Below, piece after piece: positions 26,855-36,766 of a stretch of 64,000 nucleotides of DNA. Below the pieces are notes generated by a model, which made no database searches, was not told the DNA's origin, and saw only the letters and a list, made by a program, of their open reading frames with translations. How positions within the stretch are numbered: the stretch's first letter is position 1; every line of letters starts with the position of its first letter. The position numbers were made by a program, and so were the translations under genes. Source of the stretch: Gaiellasilicea sp963784895 (GTDB lineage Bacteria; Actinomycetota; Thermoleophilia; Gaiellales; Gaiellaceae); assembly GCA_963784895.1 (NCBI GenBank), contig CAWATM010000002.1, positions 116,678-180,677 of the forward strand. Reading direction: 5' to 3'.

Positions 26855-27222
26855 GGACTCGGCTCGCGGTCGGGTCGGACACGCTGCTCGAGCAGGGCTA
26901 GCCGCTGCGCCAGGATCACGTTCTGGTCGGCGAGCTTCGAGATCACGGTCGAGTAGTGGAGCAGCACCGCCAGGATGAACAGCGTCGCGACGGCGAAGAG
27001 CACCGCGGGCGGGTAGCCCGTGACGCCGACCCAGCCTGCGATCGTGTTCAGGCCGCCGCGCCAGACGGAGAGCACGAGCAGCACGGCGCCTGTCACGAGC
27101 CACAGGAGTGCATACCGCTCGCGCAGCCTGCGGCTCCGGATCAGCTCGAGGACAACCAGGATGAGCAGGATCGACGCGACGGTGGCGGCGATCGAGACGT
27201 AGAGCGGCGTCACGGGGTTCAC
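26851..27222 (-). CDS. DUF2304 family small membrane protein
   Basis: This 123-residue protein has three hydrophobic segments and the DUF2304 pattern RRLRERYALLWLVTGAVLLV followed by a C-terminal amphipathic stretch. Members of this family are commonly encoded beside dolichol-phosphate-type GT2 enzymes, and here a GT2 gene ends two bases before this GTG start. It is likely a membrane partner of that enzyme. Convergent with 26048-26854, it shares the CTAG stop. Confidence 0.87.
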   Translation of the reverse strand: MNPVTPLYVSIAATVASILLILVVLELIRSRRLRERYALLWLVTGAVLLVLSVWRGGLNTIAGWVGVTGYPPAVLFAVATLFILAVLLHYSTVISKLADQNVILAQRLALLEQRVRPDREPSP

Positions 27223-27223
27223 C

Positions 27224-27946
27224 TCACAGGTCTTCCAGCGGGACGACGCGGCGGCGGAAGATGCCGACGAAGAGCGCCAGCGTCACTTTGATCGCGTAGT
27301 AGAGCGAACGAAGCATCGTGATCGACGAGCGCCCGGTCTCGCGGCCGCGCATCTGCGCGGGCACCTCGAGGATCCGGAGCCGATGGCGGACGACCATCAC
27401 CGCTGCCTCCACCTCGGGGTAGTCGTGCGGGTAGTCGGCCGCAAAGAGGCGGATCGCGCGGTCGTTGACGGCCTGGAAGCCGGAGGTCGTGTCGGTCAGC
27501 TTCTGCCGCGTCAGCAGCGAGACGAGCTGCGCGAACCAGCGGATCCCGGCGCGCCGGGCGAAGGGCGCCTTGTAGTCGCCACCGCCGTCGGCGAAGCGCG
27601 AGCCGATGACCACGTCGGCGTCGCCGCGCTCGAGCGGCGCGAGCAGGTTCGGGATCTGCTGCGGGTCGTGCTGGCCGTCACCGTCGAGTCGGATCACCGT
27701 GCCGTAGCCGTGCGCGAGCGCATACTTGAAGCCGGTCTGCACCGCGCCGCCGATGCCGAGGTTGAAGGGGAGGCTGACGACGGCGGCGCCGGCGGCCGCC
27801 GCACGCGCGGCCGTCAGGTCCTCGGAGCCGTCGTCGATCACAACCACGTCGAGCTCTGGATCGAAGGCCCGCAGCTCCTCGACGACCCCGGTGACGGCCT
27901 CCTCCTCGTTTCGGGCCGGCACGACCGCGAGGCGGCGGTCAGGCAC
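27224..27946 (-). CDS. Family 2 glycosyltransferase (dolichol/undecaprenyl-phosphate mannosyltransferase-like)
   Basis: This 240-residue GT-A protein has LAVVPARNEEEAVTGVVEEL, VVVIDDGSEDLTAARAAAAG, the catalytic DXD-type block VIRLDGDGQHDPQQIPNLL and GSRFADGGGDYK. It matches polyprenyl-phosphate sugar synthases such as DPM1, which charge a lipid carrier for GT-C enzymes. That would suit the large membrane GT-C-like proteins in this locus. GTG 27946 overlaps the upstream gene by eight bases; the DUF2304 gene follows. Confidence 0.92.
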   Translation of the reverse strand: MPDRRLAVVPARNEEEAVTGVVEELRAFDPELDVVVIDDGSEDLTAARAAAAGAAVVSLPFNLGIGGAVQTGFKYALAHGYGTVIRLDGDGQHDPQQIPNLLAPLERGDADVVIGSRFADGGGDYKAPFARRAGIRWFAQLVSLLTRQKLTDTTSGFQAVNDRAIRLFAADYPHDYPEVEAAVMVVRHRLRILEVPAQMRGRETGRSSITMLRSLYYAIKVTLALFVGIFRRRVVPLEDL

Positions 27947-29165
27947 GTGCGCCTGCCGGAACGCCGAGGCCGACGAGCGAGAGCAGCTGCCGGGCGCGGT
28001 GCGCATAGGTGTGCTCGTCGAGCACCCGCTCGCGGGCGCGGGCGCCCATCGCCTCCGCCTGCGCCGGGTCGTCGAGGAGGCTCCGGTAGGCGGTTAGCGC
28101 CTCGTCGGCGTCCGAGACGACGAGCAGCTCCTGACCCGGCTCGAACCAGCGCTCGATCCCCGCGTACGGGTTCGAGACGATCGCGGCGCCGGCGCTCGCG
28201 AGCTCGAATGGGCGGCAGGAGGAGGACGCGTACACGCTCGCGTGCGAGCGGCGGGTGATGTTGAGGTTGATCCGCGAGGCCGAGATCGCGTGGTTGAAGG
28301 CGTTGAAGGGCACGTCGCCGACGAGCCAGGCGCGGCCGGTGTCGCCCTGGAAGTCGCGGCCGCCGAGCGCGAATTCGAGCTCGGGCGCGGCGCGGCTCGG
28401 CTCGCCCACCATCGCGGCCATCCAGTCGCGGCGGAACTTGTCGCCGTAGCCGTAGAAGAAGACGTCGTGCAGCTTCTCGACCGGCCGCGGAGCGAAGAAC
28501 TCCGGATCGGCGCCCCAAAACACGGGCTCAGCCCGCCTCGCGCCGAGCTCGAGCAGGCTCTGGAGGCCGCCCTCCGAGTTCGAGACGACGAGGTCGTACT
28601 CGGACGGATCGGCGCCGTGGTAGTAGTTGAAGCCCGTGTCCATACCGCCGAACTCGGGCAGGCTCATCGGCACGTCGCCGTCGTAGAAGATCACCGGCAC
28701 GCCGAAGCGCTCGCGCAGGAAGGTCGGGATGCCGCGGAAGTGCGCCATCGGGACGGTGAAGACGACGACCGCATCGACGTCGCGCTCGGCTTCGAGCACC
28801 TTCGCGAGGTGCCGCTTCCACCGCGGCGTCACCCAGCGCCAGATCGCCTCGCGCGTCGCCTTGTCGAAGACGGTCTCCTCGGGTGACTCCTCCGCGCGGC
28901 GCAGATACTTGTCCCCCTTCAGCCGCGCCAGCCCGCCGCGGAGCGCGGCGAAGCTCTCGCCCTCCACCCAGGTCGGGTTCGGCGCCGTCCGCCACCACGG
29001 CGACTCGACGGGCCGGCCCCGGTAGGGCGTCACGATCAGGTCGGCGCCGACCTCGTAGAGGCCCTTCCAGAGCTGCCACCACGCGGGCGTGCAGCCGTAG
29101 CGAAAGTCGAGGTCGACCGCGGACGCGACGGCGAGGATCTTCGGCGCTTTCACGCTGGACAGCAT
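27939..29165 (-). CDS. CgeB-like glycosyltransferase (Glyco_trans_1_2)
   Basis: This 408-residue GT-B-like protein has N-terminal VDLDFRYGCTPAWWQLWKG, a middle DVPMSLPEFGGMDTGFNYYH with DLVVSNSEGGLQSLLELGA, and the C-terminal domain INLNITRRSHASVYASSSCR with FELASAGAAIVSNPYAGIE. These features match spore-coat CgeB and related glycosyltransferases. ATG 29165 is chosen because MLSSVKAPKILAVASAVDLD gives a normal N terminus. It is followed by the GT2/DUF2304 pair with an eight-base overlap. Confidence 0.87.
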   Translation of the reverse strand: MLSSVKAPKILAVASAVDLDFRYGCTPAWWQLWKGLYEVGADLIVTPYRGRPVESPWWRTAPNPTWVEGESFAALRGGLARLKGDKYLRRAEESPEETVFDKATREAIWRWVTPRWKRHLAKVLEAERDVDAVVVFTVPMAHFRGIPTFLRERFGVPVIFYDGDVPMSLPEFGGMDTGFNYYHGADPSEYDLVVSNSEGGLQSLLELGARRAEPVFWGADPEFFAPRPVEKLHDVFFYGYGDKFRRDWMAAMVGEPSRAAPELEFALGGRDFQGDTGRAWLVGDVPFNAFNHAISASRINLNITRRSHASVYASSSCRPFELASAGAAIVSNPYAGIERWFEPGQELLVVSDADEALTAYRSLLDDPAQAEAMGARARERVLDEHTYAHRARQLLSLVGLGVPAGARA

Positions 29166-29203
29166 AGGGAGCGGGGATGAAGGAACGGTTAGTGCGGCGG
29201 CGC

Positions 29204-30661
29204 TCAGTATGCACCTCTGCCGCTCAGGATCACGAATGGTGTCTTGACCAGGATCGAGATGTCGAGCCAGATCGACCAGTTCTCGATGTAGTAGAAGTCG
29301 AGCCGCACGAGGTCGTCGAACGTCAGGTTCGACCGGCCGGAGATCTGCCAGAGCCCGGTGATGCCCGGCAGGACGAGGTAGCGCTTTCGGTGCCACTCGT
29401 CCAGCCTGGCGTAGTCGCGAATCGGGAGCGGGCGTGGGCCGACGAGGCTCATCTCGCCGCGGAGGACGTTCAGGAGCTGCGGCAGCTCGTCCAGCGAGAG
29501 CTTCCGAAGCAGGCGACCGACGCGGGTCACGCGCGGGTCGCGGCGGATCTTGAAGAGCGCGCCCGCAGCCTCGTTCCGCTCCTCGAGCTCATCCTGTTGC
29601 TCGTAGGCGCCCTGCACCATCGTGCGGAACTTGAGCATCCCGAACTCCCGCTCGCCGACACCGACGCGCCGGTCGCGGTAGAGGACGGGCCCTCGCGAGT
29701 CGAGCTTGATCGCGGCGGCGATCAGGACCCAGAACGGGATGCCGACCACGACGACGATCGCGCTGACGATGAGGTCGAACGACCGCTTCAGCGCCCAGTC
29801 CGCGCCGGCGAGCACGGGCGGCCGCAGCTCGAAGAGCGGCATTCCCTGGCCCGGCACGTACTCGCCGCGCTCGATCAGCAGCTCGGTCGTCTTCGGCGCC
29901 AGTCGGACCCGGACGCCGGCGCGGTGCGCCGCCTCGACGATCTCTAGCACCGTCGTCTCGTCGAAGTCCCCCTCGTTCAGGATCACCTCGTCGGGCCTCG
30001 CGGCCGCGAGCTGCTCGGCGAAGCTCGAGCCGGCCGCAGCGCCGGCGTCGACGAACTCGTAGGCGATGCTCGTGCGCCGGTCTGCGAGCATCCGCTCCAG
30101 GGTCGCGTTGCTCTGCGCGTCGCCCAGCAGGAGCGCGCGGCGGCGCGCGTGGAAGAGCCGCTCGACCTCGAGCGCGGACGAGTCGTAGGCGGCGCGGAGA
30201 AGCCCGATCGTGCAGCCGCAGAGCACGAGGGCGGTGGGGATCAAGCCGGTCGTGTTGAAGTCGTAGCCGGTGCCGTAGCCGAAGGCGACGACGATCGCCG
30301 CGACGAGCAGGAGCGAGGAGGCGACCCGCCCGAGCCCGGCGCGGCGCTCCCGCGACGCATAGAGCCCCGCCTGCCAGAAGACGAGCAGCGTGATCGGGAT
30401 CAGGAACGGCAGCCACTCGTCCACCTCGGTCTGCCAGAGCAGGCTCCAGAGGACGGGGTCGCCGTAGAGCACGCTGCGCAGCACGAGCGCGAGGTAGATC
30501 CCGAGAGCGAGCCCGATCGTGTCGAGCACCGCGAGCGTGACGACGCCGAGCGCGCGGCGCAGGAACGTCCGCAGCGCCCGGCGCTGCAGGACGTACGGCC
30601 GGAGCGCGCGCACATCGCGGTCGCTGTCGCGCGACGCGGTCTCCGAGGGCGTCATCGCCAC
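29204..30661 (-). CDS. Exopolysaccharide polyprenyl glycosylphosphotransferase (WbaP/CpsE-like)
   Basis: This 485-residue membrane enzyme starts a glycan by moving a sugar-1-phosphate to undecaprenyl phosphate. The N-terminal half has four or five helices and a central Rossmann-like region. The C-terminal catalytic half has KRSFDLIVSAIVVVVGIPFW, REFGMLKFRTMVQGA, LRKLSLDELPQLLNVLRGEM, SLVGPRPLPIRDY and YLVLPGITGLWQISGRSNL, which define the family. The start may be GTG 30661 or ATG 30655. It is a second initiating enzyme beside the WecA-like protein at 4730, so two glycans may be started. Confidence 0.95.
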   Translation of the reverse strand: MAMTPSETASRDSDRDVRALRPYVLQRRALRTFLRRALGVVTLAVLDTIGLALGIYLALVLRSVLYGDPVLWSLLWQTEVDEWLPFLIPITLLVFWQAGLYASRERRAGLGRVASSLLLVAAIVVAFGYGTGYDFNTTGLIPTALVLCGCTIGLLRAAYDSSALEVERLFHARRRALLLGDAQSNATLERMLADRRTSIAYEFVDAGAAAGSSFAEQLAAARPDEVILNEGDFDETTVLEIVEAAHRAGVRVRLAPKTTELLIERGEYVPGQGMPLFELRPPVLAGADWALKRSFDLIVSAIVVVVGIPFWVLIAAAIKLDSRGPVLYRDRRVGVGEREFGMLKFRTMVQGAYEQQDELEERNEAAGALFKIRRDPRVTRVGRLLRKLSLDELPQLLNVLRGEMSLVGPRPLPIRDYARLDEWHRKRYLVLPGITGLWQISGRSNLTFDDLVRLDFYYIENWSIWLDISILVKTPFVILSGRGAY

Positions 30662-30670
30662 GTCAGGATG

Positions 30671-32209
30671 TTACTCCGGCACCCCGGCGGCACTCGTCGC
30701 GGCAGAGCCGCGACTGAAAGCCTCCCTGATCGTCCGGCGCTCGGGGTCACGCATCGCGAACAGCCAGATCAGGGCGCCATAGACCGCCAGCCACCAGAGG
30801 CCGACGGCGATGAACTCGGCCAGGGTGTCGATGTCGACTACCTGGCCGAGCAGGACGAGGCTCGGCAGCGCCGCAAGGCCCCCGAGCGCCACCGGGCTCA
30901 CCCACGCGGCGGCGAGAGCAGAGAGCGAGACCGACGACTCCCGCCGGAGGAAGTGCGGCAGCACCAACGTCATCGACACGGCCTCGGTGATCAGCGTGGC
31001 GGCGGCAACGCCCCAGAGCCCGACCGCGTACGCGAGGCCGATCGAGAGCAGGAGGTTCCCGGCCACGATCGCGAGCCGCGCAATCGCCAGGCGGCCGTGC
31101 CGGCCACGCGCGACCAGGAACTGACCGAGCAGGTGGCCGGGCTGCGCGAAGAGCAGGCTGATCATGAGGATGGCGAGGATCTGCGCGCCCTGCGTGACGT
31201 CGAAGTCGGACGTCAGCCAGGCCTCGAGGAAGCGGTCCGGCAGGAAGACGAGCGGCAGCGCGACTGCGACGACCACGACGAGGCCGAGACGCACCCCGGA
31301 GAGCAGGTAGCGCTCCTGGCGCGCACGGTCGTCGGCGCCCTCGAGCTCGGAGAGCAGCGGGAACAGGAGCGTGGTCGACGCGATGCCGACCGCGAAGGCA
31401 AGGGCGAAGAGCTTGGCCGGGATCCCGTAGACGCCGGCGGCGACACTGCCGAAGATGATGCTGACGACGATCACGTCGGTCGAGACCACGACCTTCGACG
31501 CGAACTGGATCAGCATGTTGCGGGAGCTGAACGAGAGCAGCTCGCGGGCCTGCCGGCGGGTGACGAGGCTCCGCCGGAGGCGCAGCTCCGGCAGCTCCCG
31601 CCGGAGCCAGAGCAGGGGCAAGAACAACCTGAAGGCGGTGACGACCGCCGTGATCACCGCCAGCGCCACGAGGCCGCCGTCGGCCACGTACAGGACGAGC
31701 ACCGCGAGCCCGAAGTAGAGCAGCGAGCCGAGCAGGTTGCCGATGTTGAGCACGTCGTACCGCTGCTGGCCGGCGAGCAGATAACTGAAGAGCCCGACCG
31801 GGAAGCGGATCAGGAAGGTGCCGACCGAGATCACGAGTGCCACCTGCGCCGCGCGCACGTACTGATCCGAGATCTCGACCACGTGGGGGAGGACGAAGGC
31901 GAGCCCGAACGCGAGCACCATCGTCACGAGCGCCAGGCCGAGGTAGATCGCGAGGGCGGTCGAGGTGAGCTCGCTCGTCTCGTCGCGCGCGTCGCGTCCC
32001 CGCTGCTCAGCGGCGAAGCGGATCAGTGATGGCCCGATCCCGAGGTCGAGCAAGCCGATGAAGCCGAGGATCGAGCCGATCAGCGCCCAGATGCCGAACT
32101 GCTCGGTGCCGAGCGCGCCGAGGATGATCGGCGTGACCACGAGCCCGGAGACGAGCGTCGCGGCGTAGACGCCGTAGATCAGGACGACGTTGCGACGGAG
32201 CAGCCGCAT
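30671..32209 (-). CDS. Oligosaccharide flippase (Wzx-like)
   Basis: This 512-residue protein has 12-14 hydrophobic helices and the Wzx/RfbX pattern, for example TPIILGALGTEQFGIWALIG, IGPSLIRFAAEQRG and IIFGSVAAGVYGIPAKLFAL. It would flip lipid-linked repeat units to the outer face. The start is ATG 32209, although a TTG at 32215 overlaps the upstream stop and cannot be excluded. It lies between a glycosyltransferase gene and the glycosylphosphotransferase gene, the usual company of a Wzx. Confidence 0.92.
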   Translation of the reverse strand: MRLLRRNVVLIYGVYAATLVSGLVVTPIILGALGTEQFGIWALIGSILGFIGLLDLGIGPSLIRFAAEQRGRDARDETSELTSTALAIYLGLALVTMVLAFGLAFVLPHVVEISDQYVRAAQVALVISVGTFLIRFPVGLFSYLLAGQQRYDVLNIGNLLGSLLYFGLAVLVLYVADGGLVALAVITAVVTAFRLFLPLLWLRRELPELRLRRSLVTRRQARELLSFSSRNMLIQFASKVVVSTDVIVVSIIFGSVAAGVYGIPAKLFALAFAVGIASTTLLFPLLSELEGADDRARQERYLLSGVRLGLVVVVAVALPLVFLPDRFLEAWLTSDFDVTQGAQILAILMISLLFAQPGHLLGQFLVARGRHGRLAIARLAIVAGNLLLSIGLAYAVGLWGVAAATLITEAVSMTLVLPHFLRRESSVSLSALAAAWVSPVALGGLAALPSLVLLGQVVDIDTLAEFIAVGLWWLAVYGALIWLFAMRDPERRTIREAFSRGSAATSAAGVPE

Positions 32210-32211
32210 GG

Positions 32212-33288
32212 TCAATCGTGGAGCCGGCGCACCGTCGCGACGACCGCGTCCGCCCAGCTGTCGACGGAGTGGCCGGTCTCGACGCGCCGCCGCAGCTCTC
32301 GACCCGCCTCCTCACGGCGTGACGGGTCCGCCTCGGCGAAGGCGCGGAGGACGCGCGCGAGGTCGGCGTCGTCCTCGCTGCCGAAGTGGAGCTCGACCGG
32401 GAGGTCGCTGAGGAACTCGTCGAAGTGCGGATTGCACGCGAAGATGGGCACGGCGCAGGCGGCCGACTCGTAGACGACCTTGTCGAGCGCGCCGCCGGAC
32501 GTCTGGCCGCGGGTGGTGTTGACGACGGCGTCGAACCCGCGCACGAGCTCGGGCACCGCCGGCCTCGGCACGGGCTCGCCCAGCTCGACCGTCTCCGTCA
32601 GACCCTCCTGCTCGATCAGCGCCTCGAGCTCGCGGCGGTGCCGCCGCTCCTCGTCGGTGGTCGATGCACCGTGGATCTCGACGGTCAGGTTGACGCCATC
32701 CGCCCGCGCGCGGCCGCACGCGCGCAGAAGCGTGGCGAACCCTTTCGACGGCGACGTCCGCCCGAGCGCGAGCAGGCGCAGCGTCCCGTTCCCGGCCGGC
32801 GCGCCGTTCCGCGCGGCGAACTGCGCCACGTCGATCCCGTGGCCGATCCCGAGCACCTTCGGGTCCTCGATCGGATACGAGCGGCGGTCGACGCTGAGCC
32901 CGACGTCCGCGAGCGCGGTCGCGAGCTTCAGCGTCCGGTCGATCGTCCAGTGCGTGTACCAGAGCGCCAGCGGCACGCGCACGAGCTTCGCCAGCGGCGC
33001 AGCGAGGACGAGGTAGATCGGGCACATGTGCGCGATCACCGCGTCCGGCCGCGGGCGTCGGAGCAGCTGCGGCACGAGCGCGCGCATGTACCGGAGGCCA
33101 CGGCCGAGCTTCGTCCGCGAGCCGAACGTCCGCAGGGTGCAGTTCGCGGGCAGGTCGTGGATCCCGATGTGGTCGGTGATGACGACGAGCTCGTCGCAGC
33201 GCTGGGCGAGCGCGCGCAGCTTGGCGACGGTCGCGCCGAGGATCGGGTCCTCCGCGTCGACGGACTGCGTCACGAAGATCAGGCGCAT
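32212..33288 (-). CDS. Family 4 glycosyltransferase (GT-B)
   Basis: This 358-residue GT4 enzyme starts MRLIFVTQSVDAEDPILGAT and has DAVIAHMCPIYLVLAAPLAK, ALWYTHWTIDRTLKLA, the linker LLALGRTSPSKGFATLLRAC, and the C-terminal TTRGQTSGGALDKVVYESAA. The last differs from the usual EGFG block but occupies the same place. Its ATG shares one base with the stop of the double glycosyltransferase gene. The donor is unknown. Confidence 0.9.
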   Translation of the reverse strand: MRLIFVTQSVDAEDPILGATVAKLRALAQRCDELVVITDHIGIHDLPANCTLRTFGSRTKLGRGLRYMRALVPQLLRRPRPDAVIAHMCPIYLVLAAPLAKLVRVPLALWYTHWTIDRTLKLATALADVGLSVDRRSYPIEDPKVLGIGHGIDVAQFAARNGAPAGNGTLRLLALGRTSPSKGFATLLRACGRARADGVNLTVEIHGASTTDEERRHRRELEALIEQEGLTETVELGEPVPRPAVPELVRGFDAVVNTTRGQTSGGALDKVVYESAACAVPIFACNPHFDEFLSDLPVELHFGSEDDADLARVLRAFAEADPSRREEAGRELRRRVETGHSVDSWADAVVATVRRLHD

Positions 33289-35598
33289 CAGTGCCGCGCT
33301 TCCGCCAACGTCCGGTCGACCAGGGAGCGCACCCGGGTCGCGTAGTCGTCGGGCGACCACTCGAACGCCCGCGAGGACTCGCAGGCCGCGGCGCCGAGGC
33401 GGTCGGCCAGCCCCTCCTCGGTGAGGATCCGGGTGAGCGCGTCGGCGAGCGCCGCGACGTCTCCGTTCTCCACCAGAAGCCCGTTCACGCCGTCCTCGAC
33501 GAGGTCGGGGATCCCACCGACCCTGGTCGCGATGACGCCTCGCCCGCGGGCGAACGACTCCAGGATGACGCGGCCGAGACCCTCGGAACGCGAGGGCAGG
33601 ACGAGACACGTCGACTCGTCCATGCGTTCGGAGACGCCCTGACGGCGGCAGCTCCTCCAGGTGCTCGACACGCCCCGGATAGTCGTCCCGAAGCCGGTCG
33701 ACGACATCGGCCAGGGCGCCGCGCCCGACGACGACGAGACGGGACTCGGGGACGCGCTCGGCGACCGTCGCCCAGGCGTCGGCGAGCGCCGTCACGCCCT
33801 TCGAGCGCTCGAGCATGCCCACGAACAGGAGCGTCGGCTTGGCCGGCAGCGGCGCCGGCGGCCTGTTCGTGAACGCGCCGAGGTCGATGTACGCGGGGAA
33901 CGACTCCACCGGCGGTACGCCCGCTTCTCGGCCGGCCAGCTCGGCGGTGTACGGCGAGAGCGCACGGAGCGCGTCCGCATGGCGTAGCGCGTAGCGTGCG
34001 GCCCAGTCGGCGATCGGAGCGAAGAGGAAGCGGACACGGGAGCCGCCGAGGCGGGCGGCGCTGCGCCAGTCGCCGTGCGTCTCGACGACGATCGACGGCC
34101 GGTCCCGGCGCCGCACGGTCATGCCCATCAGGACGAAGAAGCCGATGTAGGGCGACTCGGCGATGACGGCGCCGGGGCGGAAGCGGCGCACGAGCCTGAG
34201 CACGCGGAACGGCATCAGGCCGTAGAAGGACAACGCGTCCAGGAAGCCGGGCCAGCGGCGCACGAGCTGGATCGAGCCCGGGCCGATCGCTGGTCGCCGA
34301 ATCGGCACGCCGCGCCTCGCCGGCGCCAGGACGCAGTAGTCGACTTCCTCGCGGAGCGCGTCGAGCGCGGGATCGGGGCGATCCGGCGTCGTCGCTGGAG
34401 GCGCGCCGGAGACGATCAGGACACGTGGCCGCTCACCCGGCAGGGCGCCTGCCTCGCGCAGCGACGCGTCGACCAGCGACCGCACCCGCGTCGCATACTC
34501 GGCCGGCGTCGTGTGCCACTCCTGGTAGCGGGCGAATGCCGCCTCTCCGAGCCGCTCCGCGAGCGGCCGGTCGGAGAGCGCCCGGACGAGCGCCGCTGCG
34601 AGCTCGTCGACGTCGCCGGGCGTCACGAGCAGCGCCTCACTGCCGTCCCGGGCGACGTCGGGGATCCCGCCGACCCGGCTCGCGACGATGCCGCGGCCAC
34701 GCGCCATCGCCTCGACCAGCACCCGGCCGAGACCCTCCGAGCGTGACGGCAGTACGAGCACGGTGCACCCGTCCATCTGTTCCGAGACGCCGTCCGGCAG
34801 CAGCTCCTCGATGTGCACGACGTTGTCGGGGAGCTCTGCCACGAGCTCGTCGACGAGGTCTTTGCGGGTGCCCTTGCCGACGAGCACCAGCCGCGCCCCG
34901 GGCAGCTTCTGCACGACGCGGCGCCAGGCTTCGACGAGCCCGTCGATGTTCTTGTAGGCCTCGAGCATCCCGACGAAGAGCGCGGTCGGGCGCTCCGGCA
35001 GCGGGACCGGAGGCTTGGCCGTGAACGTGGACAGGTCCATGTAGGCCTCGAACGAGGCGGTCACGGGGATTCCGCGCACGTCCTCGACCAGGCCCTCGGT
35101 GTAACTCGAGAGCGCGCGGACGGCGTCACCGCGCCGGAGCGCGATCCGGCCGACTGCGTCGGCCAGGGGCGAGAGGGCACGGCGCGACGGCGATCCGTAC
35201 AGGCGGGTCGCAGTCCGCCAGTCGCCGTGCACCTCGATGACGATCTGCGGCTTGCCGCGCGCCATCGCGCGACCGACGAGGGCGGGCGCGGCGGTGTACG
35301 GGCTCTCGGCGATGATCGCCTCGGGCCGGAAGTCGTTGATCTGCCGCCGGACGTGGAAGGGCAGGCGGAGGTAGAAAAGGACGCCGTCGAGCAGCTTGAT
35401 CCGGCTCCGCTGGAGCAGGTGGAAACGCTCGTCGGCGCCCGTGCTGCTCCGGTCGGCCGTCGCGACGACGCGTAGGTCGAGCTGGCGCTCGAGCGCGTCG
35501 AACTTCCGCGTCAGCCAACCCGGCAGCGGCAGCGGGTACGTCATCCGGCCGACCATCAGGATCCGCGGACGCCGGGGCTCCGCCGTCGGCTCGGTCAC
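33288..35598 (-). CDS. Tandem double family 4 glycosyltransferase, second half interrupted by one apparent inserted base
   Basis: One open frame encodes two complete GT4 enzymes joined head to tail. The first copy (residues about 1-385) has TYPLPLPGWLTRKFDALERQ, ALFVGMLEAYKNIDGLVEAW, and SRSEGLGRVLVEAMARGRGI. The second copy (about 393-769) has LLFVGMLERSKGVTALADAW and SRSEGLGRVILESFARGRGV. The two are similar throughout, including AESPY, VETHGDW and SYTEGL/PYTAEL blocks. The frame breaks in the second copy, where one G of 33637-33639 appears extra; restored length is 769 residues. The GTG start overlaps the upstream stop. It probably adds two like sugars in succession. Confidence 0.87.
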
Positions 35599-36698
35599 GG
35601 CCGGACCGCCGCCTCGAGCAGCTCCTCCATCCGCCCGTAGATCCGGTCAGCGCCGAGCTCGAGCACCGAGTCGCGCGCACCGTCCGAGAGGCGGGTCTGC
35701 AGCTCGGGCGACTCGAGCAGCCGCTGCAGCGCCTGCCCGAAGGCCTCCGGCGACCCCGGCGGCACCAGCAGCCCGTTGACCCCGTCGCTCACCACCTCGC
35801 CGACGCCGCCGACGGCCGTCGCGACCAGCGGCGTCCCGACCGCCAGTGCCTCGACCGCGGCGTGCGGGAAGTTCTCCCAGTCGCTGGAGAGGACGGCCGC
35901 CTCGGCGCCGGCGAGCGCGTCCAGCACCTGCTCGCGCGGCAGCGAGCCGACGAAGCGAACCCGGCCGTTCAGGCCGGCGTCGTGCGCGTGGCGCTCGAGA
36001 CGGGCACGGTCGGGGCCGTCGCCGATGATCGTCAGCGCGGTGGTCGGGACGTACGCCAGCGCGTCGAGGGCGACGTGCATCGCCTTCTGCCGGGTGAGGC
36101 GCCCCGCGAAGACGAGGCCGCTGCGCGCCGTCGGCGTCGCCGACCGCGCCGGCGGCGCCGGATTCGGTACGACGTGCAGGCGGCCAGGATCGAGGCCCCA
36201 CCCGCGCGCAATCTCGGCGAGGTAGCGGCTCGGGACGATCAGCGTCACGGCCCGGCCAAGCGCGCGGGTGCGCGCGCGCTTCAGCGTCGACAGGCGTCCG
36301 CCGCCCGCGGTCTGGAACTCCTCGAGCGTGCCGTCGAAGAGCCCCCAGCGGCGCGCACGCTCGTACGCCGGGTCGGAGACGAGCTTGGCCACGAGCGGCC
36401 GGCGCGCCGCGAGGCCGGCCGCCGCGGCGGCCGCGTACGTGGACGACGCGTAGACGACATCCGCCTCGCGCGCGGCCCGCGTCGCGCGCACCGTCAGCTC
36501 GCCGTACCGCAGGGGGAAGGCGCGCCCACGGTCGACCGTCGTCACCGGGCAGGGCAGTTCGGTCGGCGGCGCCGACGCCATCGTCACCACGTGCACGGAG
36601 TGGCCCCTGGCGACCAGGAAGCGTGCCAGCTCAGGCCCGTGCGTGGCCGGGCCGCCCACGTCAGGGGGCCAGATTCCGGGGAGGACAGCGATGCGCAT
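35595..36698 (-). CDS. Family 4 glycosyltransferase (GT-B)
   Basis: This 367-residue GT4 enzyme has MRIAVLPGIWPPDVGGPATH at the N terminus, VVYASSTYAAAAAAGLAARR, VPSRYLAEIARGWGLDP, the linker LVFAGRLTRQKAMHVALDAL and the block SSDWENFPHAAVEALAVGTP. It is first in the minus-strand run 36698 to 29204 that ends with the glycosylphosphotransferase. The 68-base gap to the divergent Wzy-like gene contains a TAGTATAAG stretch (about 36751-36759) that could be a promoter element. The donor is unknown. Confidence 0.9.
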   Translation of the reverse strand: MRIAVLPGIWPPDVGGPATHGPELARFLVARGHSVHVVTMASAPPTELPCPVTTVDRGRAFPLRYGELTVRATRAAREADVVYASSTYAAAAAAGLAARRPLVAKLVSDPAYERARRWGLFDGTLEEFQTAGGGRLSTLKRARTRALGRAVTLIVPSRYLAEIARGWGLDPGRLHVVPNPAPPARSATPTARSGLVFAGRLTRQKAMHVALDALAYVPTTALTIIGDGPDRARLERHAHDAGLNGRVRFVGSLPREQVLDALAGAEAAVLSSDWENFPHAAVEALAVGTPLVATAVGGVGEVVSDGVNGLLVPPGSPEAFGQALQRLLESPELQTRLSDGARDSVLELGADRIYGRMEELLEAAVRP

Positions 36699-36766
36699 CA
36701 GGAGGAGAATTGGGCGTTCGGTAACGGCCCGAGGCCCACGATCACCCGCGTAGTATAAGGCGCGGC

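Noticed and set aside
30149..32029. A 626-codon plus-strand open frame opposite the flippase and sugar transferase genes
   Set aside because: Shadow composition; both minus-strand genes are certain family members.
36699..36766. Promoter for the Wzy-like operon at TAGTATAAG
   Set aside because: A plausible -10 is present but no -35 at a normal distance, so it is mentioned only in the neighbouring gene entry.
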